This document shows, in pieces, positions 52,010 to 60,994 of a DNA stretch of 64,000 bases (position 1 is its first letter; each line of letters opens with the position of its first letter). This DNA comes from Ruegeria haliotis (GTDB lineage: Bacteria > Pseudomonadota > Alphaproteobacteria > Rhodobacterales > Rhodobacteraceae). Position numbers and translations under genes: made by a program. The notes under the pieces are model-generated. The model was not told the DNA's origin. It was given only the letters and a program-made list of their open reading frames with translations, and searched no databases. The stretch is taken from NCBI RefSeq assembly GCF_013377785.1, contig NZ_JABXWT010000001.1, positions 735,533 through 799,532 on the forward strand. The letters run 5' to 3'.

Positions 52010-53833
52010 TTAGCCAAGCATACCCCTGCCATGTCCAACCGCCGATTGCATCGTTTTTACCACTACAAAGGCATCCCGCAGATGACTTCGCTCAAAGTCG
52101 GACAGGTTTGATGGTGGTAGGTAGTTGTCAGGCTTTTCGCCGGATTTAACCAGCCCGACCTGATGTTCCAGCCGCGTTTCGGCAATCAGATCATAAGCAT
52201 CCAACAGGTCTTGCGCACCCGAGTGGCTAAGAACGCCACTGGCTTCGGCAGCCTTTAGTCGCGCGCGGGTATTGGCCTCGGTCAATTGCCCTTGAAGACT
52301 ATAGATCCGGGCCAGATCGACCACCGGCACGACCCCATTGTGCTTTAGGTCCAGGGTGTTGCGGTGCTCGCCAGACCGGATGGTGGCAAACCCGCGCAGC
52401 AACCCCAATGGCGGTGTATGTTTCAGCGAGTTTGAAATCATATGCGCCACAAAGATAGAATTCGCGCTGACTGCATTCAGCGTGTCTGCCTGCAGATCGG
52501 CAAACAGCTCGAACTGACCACCGATGGGACGCAAATCGAACATGACCGAAGCCAACATCTGCGCCTCGGGGTTCGGTTTGGCGATCCAGCCTTTGAAATA
52601 GTCGCGCCAGACACGCACAGGTTGGCACCAGCGCGGATTGGTCGCCATCATGTCGCCGGGACAGTAGAAATACCCGCAGGTATCCAGCCCGTCCGAGACA
52701 TACTTGGCCAACCGCGCGAAATAGGGTATGTCCGCGTCTTGAACACTGTCATCCAACAACAGGCAATTGTCCTGATCGGACACGCCTGTTTGTTCTTGCC
52801 GACCTTGCGAGCCGCAGGCCAGCCACAGGTAGGGAACCGGCGGAGGCCCCAACTTTTCGTCGGCAAGGGCCAGCAGGCGGCGCGTGGCAGTGTCGGCAAT
52901 GTCTGTGATCAGACGGGTGACAATCTCGTGCCTGTTACCTCCGGCCACCAGTTGAACCAGCAATTGTGGGATTTCTGCTGTGACCTGCGCCATCTCTTCT
53001 GCTGTGGCCGCGTGGGCGATCTGACGGACCAGCTCGGCTGAATTGACCGCCTGATAATGGGTCAGGTCCGTTTGGGTCACGATGCCGACAAGGCGGCCGC
53101 CTTCCGATATCGGGATGTGACCGATCCCTCGTTCCATCATCACGTGCAGAACATCCGAACCTATGTCGGTGGGTGAAAGGGTGACCGGATCGCGCGTCAT
53201 GATCGCGGAGACTGTCGTGGTGCCGGGCATGGCGTTAGCGACAAATTTCCCCGAGATGTCGCGCAAGGTTGCTATGCCAAGCAGCGTGTCGGCTTCAGTC
53301 ACACAGAGAGACGAAATCTTCTTGTCCCGCATCATCTGCGCGGCTTTCTGAACGGGCGTGTCTGCGGGGCAGGTGGCTGGGTCGTGCGCCATCAGGACAT
53401 CAATAGCGCTGGTTGCCAGGCTTTGCGGATTGGTCCGGTCACCGCGCGACCGGTTGAAAAACTTGGATACTACGTCATGCCGATCAATCAGTTCGCGCAC
53501 CAGATCAGGCGGCAGAACGATCAGGACCGAGGCTGTATGCGTGCGGGCCTTGGTTGCGGCCTTGCCGTCTTTCAGAAGTCCACGCTCGCCAAAGGAATTA
53601 CGCAGACCCAGATGAGATACGACAGCGCCATTCTCGTCGGTGATTTCGACCTGTCCTTCGTAGATGACGAACACGCCGGGCAACGTGTGCCCCAGTTCGT
53701 AAACGGGATAGTTTTCCTCGACGTCCAACACGTCGATCCGCTCAGACAAATCATCCAGCGTCTCAGCGGGCAGGGCGTCATAAGGGTGTACGGATTTCAG
53801 AAACCGGGTGATCTCGTCATGGGACAGGGGCAT
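52010..53833 (-). CDS. CNBD-CBS-nucleotidyltransferase (DUF294) signalling protein
   Basis: A 607-residue protein with four parts: a cyclic-nucleotide-binding-type domain (1-130; YPVYELGHTLPGVFVIYEGQ), a CBS pair (about 155-275; KISSLCVTEADTLLGIATLR; GIGHIPISEGGRLVGIVTQT), a GlnD-like nucleotidyltransferase region (about 310-460; YLWLACGSQGRQEQTGVSDQ, with the GS...D-D pattern) and a helical DUF294 C-terminal domain. The class is thought to regulate transport or metabolism through adenylate or nucleotidyl signals. It lies downstream of the symporter gene but behind a terminator. Confidence 0.88.
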   Translation of the reverse strand: MPLSHDEITRFLKSVHPYDALPAETLDDLSERIDVLDVEENYPVYELGHTLPGVFVIYEGQVEITDENGAVVSHLGLRNSFGERGLLKDGKAATKARTHTASVLIVLPPDLVRELIDRHDVVSKFFNRSRGDRTNPQSLATSAIDVLMAHDPATCPADTPVQKAAQMMRDKKISSLCVTEADTLLGIATLRDISGKFVANAMPGTTTVSAIMTRDPVTLSPTDIGSDVLHVMMERGIGHIPISEGGRLVGIVTQTDLTHYQAVNSAELVRQIAHAATAEEMAQVTAEIPQLLVQLVAGGNRHEIVTRLITDIADTATRRLLALADEKLGPPPVPYLWLACGSQGRQEQTGVSDQDNCLLLDDSVQDADIPYFARLAKYVSDGLDTCGYFYCPGDMMATNPRWCQPVRVWRDYFKGWIAKPNPEAQMLASVMFDLRPIGGQFELFADLQADTLNAVSANSIFVAHMISNSLKHTPPLGLLRGFATIRSGEHRNTLDLKHNGVVPVVDLARIYSLQGQLTEANTRARLKAAEASGVLSHSGAQDLLDAYDLIAETRLEHQVGLVKSGEKPDNYLPPSNLSDFERSHLRDAFVVVKTMQSAVGHGRGMLG

Positions 53834-53857
53834 TGGATTTCTCTGGGTTTCTTTTAG

Positions 53858-53888
53858 AAAAATCCCGCCCGGTGGAATGCCGGGCGGG
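53858..53888 (-). terminator. rho-independent terminator of the symporter operon
   Basis: CCCGCCCGG (53864-53872) pairs with CCGGGCGGG (53880-53888) around a seven-base loop; on the minus strand the stem is followed by a T-run (ATTTTTC). It lies 55 bases after the symporter stop. Confidence 0.85.
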
Positions 53889-53942
53889 AATAGTTGATCG
53901 AAAGACGCGGCCTTTGGAGGTTATCCAGGGACCGCATCATGC

Positions 53943-55727
53943 TCAGTGATCCTGAGCTGTACCAGCACCACGGGGAATGCGGACACTTTCGACCAGATCC
54001 TTGATTTCCTGCGGGGTCTCTTTGGTCATTCCGGCGACAACATACGCCACACCGAAGTTGACCATTGCACCGATGGCGCCGAAAGAGGTCGACTTGATCG
54101 GACCCAGAAGCGGGTCAGCATCGGTGAACGAGTTGGTGCCCGGAATGAACAACCAGCCCTTGTGCAGGAAGATGTAGACCAGAGTCACGGTCAGACCAGC
54201 CAGCATACCAGCGACCGCACCGACGTTGTTGATGCGGGTCGAGAAGATCCCCATCATCAGCGCCGGGAAGATCGAGGCAGCCGCCAGACCAAAGGCCAGA
54301 GCAACAGTCTGCGCCGCGAAGCCCGGAGGATTCAGACCCAGATAGGTTGCGACAACGATGGCCACGGCCATTGCGATCCGCGCCGACAGAAGCTCGCCTT
54401 TTTCCGAGATCGACGGGTTGATTGCGCCCTTGATCAGGTCATGAGACACAGCCGACGAGATCGCCAGCAACAGACCCGCAGCGGTCGACAGAGCAGCCGC
54501 AAGACCACCAGCAGCCACCAGACCGATCACCCAACCCGGCAGGTTGGCAATCTCCGGGTTCGCCAGAACCAGGATATCGCGGTTGAACTTGGTCAGCTCG
54601 TTTCCGACCCAGCCTTTTTCTTCCGCGATGCCAGCCATGGCTTCGGACTTATCGTTATAGTACTGGATCTTGCCGTCACCGTTCTTGTCTTCCCAATCTA
54701 GCAGACCAGTTTTCTTCCACGTGGCCATCCAGTCATACCGAGCGTCATTGTCGATCTCTTCGACCGAAACAGCGCCACCTTCGATGCCGCCATTGGGCCA
54801 CATCATGTCGGTGATATTCAGACGAGCCATTGCGCCAACCGCAGGGGCGGTCAGATACAACAGCGCGATGAACACCAGCGCCCAGCCAGCGGACCAACGG
54901 GCGTCAGACACTTTGGGAACGGTGAAGAAGCGCATGATGACATGCGGCAGACCAGCAGTACCGATCATCAACGACAGCGTGAACAGCACCATGTTCAACG
55001 TGTTCGAATGGTGTGCCGTGTAGTCGTTGAAGCCCAGCTCGGTCACGATTGCGTCCAGCTTGGTCAGCAGCGGTTCACCACTTGCGGTGTCACCGAACAG
55101 ACCCAGCGCCGGAACCGGATTGCCGGTCAGTTGCAGCGAGATGAAGATTGCCGGAATGGTGTAGGCGGTAATCAGCACGCAGTACTGAGCGACCTGTGTA
55201 TAGGTCACGCCCTTCATGCCGCCCAACACAGCATAGGCGAACACGACGCCCGCACCGATCAGCAGACCGGTTGTGTTAGGAACTTCGAGGAAGCGGCCAA
55301 AGGCCACGCCTACGCCAGTCATCTGGCCGATCACGTAGGTTACCGACGCTACGATCAGACAGATCACCGCAACTATGCGCGCGGTCTGGCTGTAGAAACG
55401 GTCGCCGATGAATTCTGACACGGTGTATTTGCCGAACTTGCGCAGATAGGGCGCAAGCAGCAGTGCCAGCAGTACGTAACCACCGGTCCAGCCCATCAGG
55501 AACGAGCTGTTGTCGTAGCCGGTAAAGGCGATCAGGCCCGCCATTGAGATGAACGAGGCCGCTGACATCCAGTCAGCCGCTGTCGCCATACCGTTGGTGA
55601 CCGGGTGAATGCCGCGACCTGCGGCGTAGAATTCAGATGTGGACCCAGCCCGGGCCCAGATCGCGATGCCGATGTACAGCGCAAAAGACGCGCCAACAAA
55701 CAGCAGGTTGATGGTAAACTGATCCAT
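53943..55727 (-). CDS. sodium:solute symporter (ActP-like, VC_2705 type)
   Basis: A 594-residue secondary transporter of the SSS family with about 13 hydrophobic helices. Characteristic segments are NGMATAADWMSAASFISMAG, GYVLLALLLAPYLRKFGKYTVSEFIGDRF and DLIKGAINPSISEKGELL. A soluble loop of about 100 residues (near 305-390) with an EDKNGDGKIQYYND calcium-loop-like sequence interrupts the helices, as in the VC_2705 subgroup. It probably takes up acetate, lactate or another small carboxylate. The acs gene upstream on the same strand supports acetate. It follows the DUF4212 gene after five bases. Confidence 0.92.
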   Translation of the reverse strand: MDQFTINLLFVGASFALYIGIAIWARAGSTSEFYAAGRGIHPVTNGMATAADWMSAASFISMAGLIAFTGYDNSSFLMGWTGGYVLLALLLAPYLRKFGKYTVSEFIGDRFYSQTARIVAVICLIVASVTYVIGQMTGVGVAFGRFLEVPNTTGLLIGAGVVFAYAVLGGMKGVTYTQVAQYCVLITAYTIPAIFISLQLTGNPVPALGLFGDTASGEPLLTKLDAIVTELGFNDYTAHHSNTLNMVLFTLSLMIGTAGLPHVIMRFFTVPKVSDARWSAGWALVFIALLYLTAPAVGAMARLNITDMMWPNGGIEGGAVSVEEIDNDARYDWMATWKKTGLLDWEDKNGDGKIQYYNDKSEAMAGIAEEKGWVGNELTKFNRDILVLANPEIANLPGWVIGLVAAGGLAAALSTAAGLLLAISSAVSHDLIKGAINPSISEKGELLSARIAMAVAIVVATYLGLNPPGFAAQTVALAFGLAAASIFPALMMGIFSTRINNVGAVAGMLAGLTVTLVYIFLHKGWLFIPGTNSFTDADPLLGPIKSTSFGAIGAMVNFGVAYVVAGMTKETPQEIKDLVESVRIPRGAGTAQDH

Positions 55728-55732
55728 GCTGC

Positions 55733-56017
55733 TTACTCCTCGTCCACGCCGTATTCAGCGTCCAGCTTGTTCATGCGCCAGGCGTAGTTGAAGATCAGCA
55801 CCAGAAAGACCAGAATCGATCCTTGCTGTGCAAACCAAAAGCCCAGATCGGTACCGCCTACGGCAATGCCCGACAAAAGCGGACGCAGCAGAATGCCGAA
55901 TCCAAACGACACCAGCGCCCAGATAATGAGGCTGATGAAAATTAAGCGCAGGTTGGCCTGCCAATAGCCCTTGTCGGCCTCGGCAGTCTGCGCAGAGTTT
56001 GATGATTGATCCGCCAT
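55733..56017 (-). CDS. DUF4212 small symporter subunit
   Basis: A 94-residue protein with two membrane helices (about 28-47, LIFISLIIWALVSFGFGILL, and about 67-85, ILVFLVLIFNYAWRM). This is the DUF4212 partner found directly before VC_2705-type symporters; it is thought to be a small subunit of the carrier. AAGGAGG precedes the ATG. A 185-base gap separates it from adk and should carry the operon promoter. Confidence 0.92.
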   Translation of the reverse strand: MADQSSNSAQTAEADKGYWQANLRLIFISLIIWALVSFGFGILLRPLLSGIAVGGTDLGFWFAQQGSILVFLVLIFNYAWRMNKLDAEYGVDEE

Positions 56018-56202
56018 TGCGGGTTCCTCCTTGCTTCCTCTTTGGGCGGCCCTCTGCTCAACTCCTCCAGTGCGTTGGACCGTTTCTCGATTGCGCCAAA
56101 CGCCAGATTGACGTTAGGCAGAACTCCACCGGGCCGCCAAGGCGGGTCCTTTGAAGTATTCTGTTGTAGGATCAAAGCCCGGGTTGGGCCTTTCTCCTCC
56201 CC

Positions 56203-56886
56203 TTAACTCATCGCCTCACCAACGACCCTCTCCAGATCGTTGGCGATGTCTTCGATCTTGCCCATGGCATCGGTGCGTTTGAGGACGCCATGTGAAGCGT
56301 AGTAGGTGATCAGCGGCGCCGTCTGCGCGTGGTAGGCTGTCAGCCGCGAGGCCACGGTTTCTGCATTGTCGTCAGCACGGCGATTGAATTCAGTGTGACC
56401 GCATTTGTCACATTTCCCTTCGACCGCCGGTATCTTGAATGTGTCGTGGAACCCTTCACCGCAACCATCGCAGGTGTAGCGACCCGAGATGCGGATCACC
56501 ATTTCGGCGTCCTCAACCTCGAGGCTGATCGCGGCACTGATCTTTTGGTTGTTTTCGGACAGCAACCCGTCCAACGCCTCGGCCTGAACCGTCGTGCGCG
56601 GGAAACCGTCCAGAATGACGCCTTTGCTGCAATCCGGCTCGGCCATGCGGTCGCGCAGGATGGCAATGACGATCTCGTCGCTGACCAGATCGCCGGCTTC
56701 CATGACGGCTTTGGCCGCTTTGCCAGCCTCGGTTCCGGCGGCAACGGCGACACGCAGAAGGTCGCCGGTACTGAGTTGAACCAGACCGAATTTCTCTTCC
56801 AGCATACGGGCTTGCGTACCCTTCCCGGCGCCCGGAGGGCCGAGAAGGATCAGAACGGTGGGTGTGGTGATCGTAGCGGCGTCCAT
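56203..56886 (-). CDS. adk: adenylate kinase with zinc-binding LID
   Basis: A 227-residue enzyme interconverting AMP + ATP and 2 ADP. The P-loop GPPGAGKGT is at 16-24, then LVQLSTGDLLR and LDGFPRTTVQAEALD. The LID domain contains Cys139, Cys142, Cys159 and Cys162 (CDGCGEGFHD...CDKCG), the zinc-binding form. The ATG at 56886 is seven bases after the acs stop, so it is probably co-transcribed with acs. Acs releases AMP, which this enzyme would recycle. A housekeeping adk normally sits in the ribosomal protein cluster, so this may be a second copy. Confidence 0.94.
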   Translation of the reverse strand: MDAATITTPTVLILLGPPGAGKGTQARMLEEKFGLVQLSTGDLLRVAVAAGTEAGKAAKAVMEAGDLVSDEIVIAILRDRMAEPDCSKGVILDGFPRTTVQAEALDGLLSENNQKISAAISLEVEDAEMVIRISGRYTCDGCGEGFHDTFKIPAVEGKCDKCGHTEFNRRADDNAETVASRLTAYHAQTAPLITYYASHGVLKRTDAMGKIEDIANDLERVVGEAMS

Positions 56887-56893
56887 CACATCC

Positions 56894-58858
56894 TCACTTA
56901 CTTGCACGGTTTTCGATCAGGTCTTCGACCACTGACGGATCAGCAAGGGTTGACGTATCGCCCAGCGCGCCAAAGTCGTTCTCGGCGATCTTGCGCAGGA
57001 TACGGCGCATGATCTTGCCTGATCTGGTCTTGGGCAGGCCAGGGGCCCACTGGATCACATCCGGCGAGGCGATCGGTCCAATTTCCGTCCGAACCCATGT
57101 GCGCAGCTCCTTCAGCAGCTCGTCACTGGGCTCGCGGTCGTTCATCAGGGTGACATAGCAATAAATGCCCTGACCTTTGATGTCGTGCGGATAGCCAACC
57201 ACCGCGGCCTCGGCCACAGCGGCATGCGCAACCAGCGCACTTTCAACCTCGGCGGTACCCATACGGTGGCCGGAAACGTTGATCACGTCATCGACGCGAC
57301 CGGTGATCCAGTAATCGCCATCTTCATCCCGACGGCAGCCATCGCCCGTGAAATAGTAGCCTTTGTAGTCCGAGAAATAGGTCTTCTCGAACCGCTCATG
57401 ATCGCCCCAGACGGTGCGCATCTGACCGGGCCAGCTGTCCTTGATGCACAGAACACCCTCGACACCATTGCCATTGATCTCGACGCCGGATTGTGGATCC
57501 AGAACCACAGGCGTGATGCCAAAGAAAGGCTTCATGGCCGAACCGGGCTTCATCGCATGTGCACCGGGCAGCGGCGTCATCAGGTGACCACCGGTTTCAG
57601 TTTGCCACCAGGTATCGACGATGGGACAGCGCCCGCCACCGATAACTTCGTTGTACCAGTTCCAGGCCTCGGGGTTGATCGGTTCACCGACTGTGCCCAA
57701 CACACGCAGATCGCTCAGATCGCACTTCTCAACCCACTCGTTGCCTTGCCCCATCAGGGCGCGCAAAGCGGTGGGGGCGGTGTAGAACTGATTGACCTTG
57801 TGCTTTTCGCAGACCTGCCAAAAGCGCGAGGCGTCCGGGTAGGTTGGTACACCCTCGAACATCAGTGTCGTCGCACCATTGGCCAGCGGGCCATAGACGA
57901 TATAGCTGTGACCGGTGACCCAGCCGACGTCAGCGGTGCACCAGTACACGTCACCTTCGTGATAATCGAAAGTGATCTCATGCGTCATCGCGGCATAGAC
58001 CAGATAGCCGCCGGTCGTGTGAACTACTCCCTTGGGCTGACCTGTGGAGCCCGAGGTGTAGAGAATGAACAGTGGATCTTCTGCGTTCATCTCGGCTGGG
58101 GCGCAGTAGTCATCCGCCTCCAGTGCCATTTCATTGTAGTCGCAGTCGCGCCCATCGATCCATGTGGTCTGCCCACCAGTGCGTTTGACCACAAGGCACT
58201 TCACCGTGTCCTTGCAATGCAGCAAGGCGGCGTCAGCATTGGATTTCAGTGGTGTCTTGCGCCCGCCACGCGGCGCCTCGTCAGCGGTGATGACCACTTT
58301 TGCGTCACACCCGTTTACCCGCGCGGCCAACGCGTCGGGCGAGAACCCGGCAAAAACGATCGAGTGAATTGCACCAATCCGCGCGCAGGCCAGCATGGCG
58401 TAAGCAGCCTCGGGGATCATCGGCAGGTAGATGACAACGCGGTCTCCTTTGCGAACGCCCATGGATTCCAGAATGTTGGCCATCCGGCAGGTGCGGCGGT
58501 GCAACTCGGCATAAGTGATATGTTGTGCCGCGTCGTTTGGATCATCCGGTTCCCAGATGATCGCGGTCTGGTCTCCGCGTGTCTTCAGATGACGATCCAG
58601 GCAGTTGGCGGAGACGTTCAGGGTACCGTCAGCATACCAATTGATGCCGACAGAACCGAAAGTGTAATCTACGTCTTTGACTTTGGTATAAGGCTTGATC
58701 CAGTCGAGCCGCTTGCCTTGCTCACCCCAGAAGGCATCCGGGTCTTTGACCGAGGTGGCATACATGTCGGCGTATTTGTCAGCATCAACATGCGCACGGG
58801 CGACGGTTTCTGCGGATGGCGGATATGTCTTGGCATCTGCCTGGGCAGCGATGGTCAT
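56894..58858 (-). CDS. acs: acetyl-CoA synthetase (AMP-forming)
   Basis: A 654-residue ligase that activates acetate to acetyl-CoA through acetyl-AMP. Evidence: [19 protein letters not shown], the P-loop-like [77 protein letters not shown], and the regulatory lysine in [16 protein letters not shown]. The ATG at 58858 has GGGAGGAG upstream; the frame is open 60 codons further but into AT-rich promoter DNA. Adk follows after seven bases. Confidence 0.96.
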   Translation of the reverse strand: MTIAAQADAKTYPPSAETVARAHVDADKYADMYATSVKDPDAFWGEQGKRLDWIKPYTKVKDVDYTFGSVGINWYADGTLNVSANCLDRHLKTRGDQTAIIWEPDDPNDAAQHITYAELHRRTCRMANILESMGVRKGDRVVIYLPMIPEAAYAMLACARIGAIHSIVFAGFSPDALAARVNGCDAKVVITADEAPRGGRKTPLKSNADAALLHCKDTVKCLVVKRTGGQTTWIDGRDCDYNEMALEADDYCAPAEMNAEDPLFILYTSGSTGQPKGVVHTTGGYLVYAAMTHEITFDYHEGDVYWCTADVGWVTGHSYIVYGPLANGATTLMFEGVPTYPDASRFWQVCEKHKVNQFYTAPTALRALMGQGNEWVEKCDLSDLRVLGTVGEPINPEAWNWYNEVIGGGRCPIVDTWWQTETGGHLMTPLPGAHAMKPGSAMKPFFGITPVVLDPQSGVEINGNGVEGVLCIKDSWPGQMRTVWGDHERFEKTYFSDYKGYYFTGDGCRRDEDGDYWITGRVDDVINVSGHRMGTAEVESALVAHAAVAEAAVVGYPHDIKGQGIYCYVTLMNDREPSDELLKELRTWVRTEIGPIASPDVIQWAPGLPKTRSGKIMRRILRKIAENDFGALGDTSTLADPSVVEDLIENRASK

Positions 58859-59286
58859 TTTTGAGGCTCCTCCCTCTGGACTGGATTGCGTTGGGTCATT
58901 TTGCCCGTCGTTCAGACAATGTCGATCCCATTCCTCCCCGATCTGAGTATTACCGGGTTCAGAAAATAAATAAATAAATTGCCGTAATCCTTGAATTTGT
59001 TTGTAAACAAATTTCTGATTTTGCAGTGATTGAGTCAATTATTTTTCAATTGCTCAGGAAAAGTAAATAAATACAATATACTGACTGTAACGAAGCCAGG
59101 ACGCTCTATCGCACCCAAACCTCTTCTGCCTCTTTCGCTGTTCTACGTTAGCTAGGACAAGGCCGTTATGTCGCTGGTCAGATGTGGTTACGCCTGTTCC
59201 GCCCCAGGGGTTGGCACATCCGTATGTTGGCGCTAGCTTCCTTGGCAAGCGCCTCGGGAAGGGGCGCACCAATGGGAGAATTCACT
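58859..59286. promoter_or_regulatory. divergent acs / TRAP control region with palindrome
   Basis: A 428-base gap, distinctly AT-rich from about 58960 to 59090. It holds AATTTGTTT-GT-AAACAAATT (58994-59013, perfect nine-base arms) and ATTGA-G-TCAAT (59029-59039, perfect). A TATACT at 59077-59082 could be a -10 element for the TRAP genes, with no convincing -35. GGGAG precedes the dctP start. No gene is seen in the gap. The palindromes are good operator candidates for acs control. Confidence 0.5.
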
Positions 59287-60303
59287 ATGAAAAAGATGTT
59301 GAGCGGTGTCGCCGTCGCCGCCCTTGGCGTTGCCTTCGTCACCGAAGCCGCCGCCACCGAATGGAATGCGTCCGTTTGGGGTAAACGCCGCGCCTTTACC
59401 GAACATGTGGAAAAACTGGCCGAGCTGGTCAGCGAAAAAACCGATGGAGAGTTTACCATCAACGTCAGCTATGGCGGCTTGTCCAAGCCCAAGGAAAACC
59501 TCGATGGGATCGAGATTGGCGCCTTTGAAATGGCCCAGTTCTGCGCCGGATATCACCGGGACAAGAATCGCGCTATTACTGTTCTGGAGCTGCCATTTCT
59601 GGGTGTGAACAATCTGGATGAAGAGGTTGCGGTCAGTCACGCCGTATACGATCACCCTGCCGTTAAAGACGAAATGGCGCAGTGGAATGCGCGCATCATC
59701 ATGACGTCGCCCATGCCACAGTACAACATCGTCGGCACCGGTGAGCCACGCGATCAGCTTGCTGATTTCGACGGCATGCGTGTCCGTGCCACCGGTGGTC
59801 TGGGGCAGGCGTTCGAGGCGGTTGGCGGCGTTCCGACCTCGGTCCCGGCGACCGAGGCGTATAACGCGATGGAATCGGGTGTCGTTGATACCGTTGCCTT
59901 TGCCCAGCATGCGCATCTGTCTTTTGGCACCATCAACGACGCTGATTGGTGGACGGCCAACCTGAACCCCGGCACTGTAAATTGCCCGGTCGTTGTGAAT
60001 ATCGACGCCTATGAGGCGCTGCCAGCTGAGCACCGCGAGGTGCTAAACAGTTCCATCGATGAAGCGATCGATCACTATTTGGCCAACTATGGCGGATTGC
60101 TTGAACAATGGGACAGCGTTCTCGATGAAAAGGGCGTTCAAAAGGTGATGATTGACGATGCGGTGATCGAAGAGTTCCGCACCACGGCGGCTGATCCAAT
60201 CCGTGAACAATGGATTGCTGACATGTCTGCACAGGGCCTGCCGGGGCAAGACCTTTATGATCTGGTTCAGACAACGCTGAAGCAGCAGCGCGGCGGCAAC
60301 TGA
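59287..60303 (+). CDS. dctP: TRAP transporter substrate-binding protein (DctP type)
   Basis: A 338-residue periplasmic binding protein. Signal peptide about residues 1-23 (VAALGVAFVTEAAA). The mature part has the TRAP pattern: FTEHVEKLAELVSEKTDGEF, SYGGLSKPKENLDGIEIG, then DFDGMRVRATGGLGQAFEAVGGVP and AYNAMESGVVDTVAFAQHAH. The ligand is a small organic anion or similar; not identifiable. The ATG at 59287 follows GGGAG and gives a proper signal peptide; the longer frame does not. Confidence 0.92.
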   Translation: MKKMLSGVAVAALGVAFVTEAAATEWNASVWGKRRAFTEHVEKLAELVSEKTDGEFTINVSYGGLSKPKENLDGIEIGAFEMAQFCAGYHRDKNRAITVLELPFLGVNNLDEEVAVSHAVYDHPAVKDEMAQWNARIIMTSPMPQYNIVGTGEPRDQLADFDGMRVRATGGLGQAFEAVGGVPTSVPATEAYNAMESGVVDTVAFAQHAHLSFGTINDADWWTANLNPGTVNCPVVVNIDAYEALPAEHREVLNSSIDEAIDHYLANYGGLLEQWDSVLDEKGVQKVMIDDAVIEEFRTTAADPIREQWIADMSAQGLPGQDLYDLVQTTLKQQRGGN

Positions 60304-60361
60304 TGACACGAACCGGGTGCCATTAGGTGCCCGGTTTTTCATAATACAGGGGAACACCGGA

Positions 60362-60991
60362 ATGGCAGGACAAGCCACGGTGCTGGAAGACGGAAGCCGT
60401 CTTAGCCAGTTGGATCAGCGTTTGCTTGGGGTCGAGCGTTTTTTGGCGCTGATCAGCGGGCTTGCTGTTTTTGGATTGATGGTTTTGGCCGTCGTGTCCG
60501 TAGGCGGACGCAACGCGTTTAACGCGCCGCTGCCCGGTTATGTCGACTGGATAGAACAAGCAATGCCGTTGATCGCTTTTTTGGGCATTTCATACGTCCA
60601 GCGCGACGGCGGGCATATCCGCATGGACATTGTCATCTCGCGGTTGCAGGGCCGGGCATTGTGGCTGTTTGAGCTGATTTCGGTGATCTTGATCCTTGTC
60701 CTCATGATGGCGCTGGTCTGGGGCAGCTGGTCTCATTTTGACCGGTCCTTCGATCTTGGCGCACCGCTTTGGAGTAGAGACAGCTCGATTGACATTGGGG
60801 TCCCGCTTTGGCCTGGCAAGTTGTTGGTCCCCATTGCATTTTCGGTGCTATGTCTGCGGCTGTCCCTACAGGTTTGGGGGTACGGCCGGGCCTTTGTCCT
60901 TGGGCTCGAAACCCCGGTTTCGGTTCCTATGAATCAGGATGCGGCAGCGCAGGCTGCCGCCGAGGCCGAGCAGTTCGAAGGGCAGGACTAA
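60362..60991 (+). CDS. dctQ: TRAP transporter small permease (DctQ type)
   Basis: A 209-residue protein with four membrane helices (for example FLALISGLAVFGLMVLAVVS; AMPLIAFLGISYVQRDGGHI, which is the family hallmark; LFELISVILILVLMMALVW; LLVPIAFSVLCLRLSLQV). It is the small subunit of a TRAP carrier. The ATG at 60362 has CAGGGG upstream. The stop is three bases before dctM. Confidence 0.9.
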   Translation: MAGQATVLEDGSRLSQLDQRLLGVERFLALISGLAVFGLMVLAVVSVGGRNAFNAPLPGYVDWIEQAMPLIAFLGISYVQRDGGHIRMDIVISRLQGRALWLFELISVILILVLMMALVWGSWSHFDRSFDLGAPLWSRDSSIDIGVPLWPGKLLVPIAFSVLCLRLSLQVWGYGRAFVLGLETPVSVPMNQDAAAQAAAEAEQFEGQD

Positions 60992-60994
60992 CGC

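Noticed and set aside
57185..58864. 559-codon plus-strand frame
   Set aside because: Antisense to acs along nearly its whole length; no motif.
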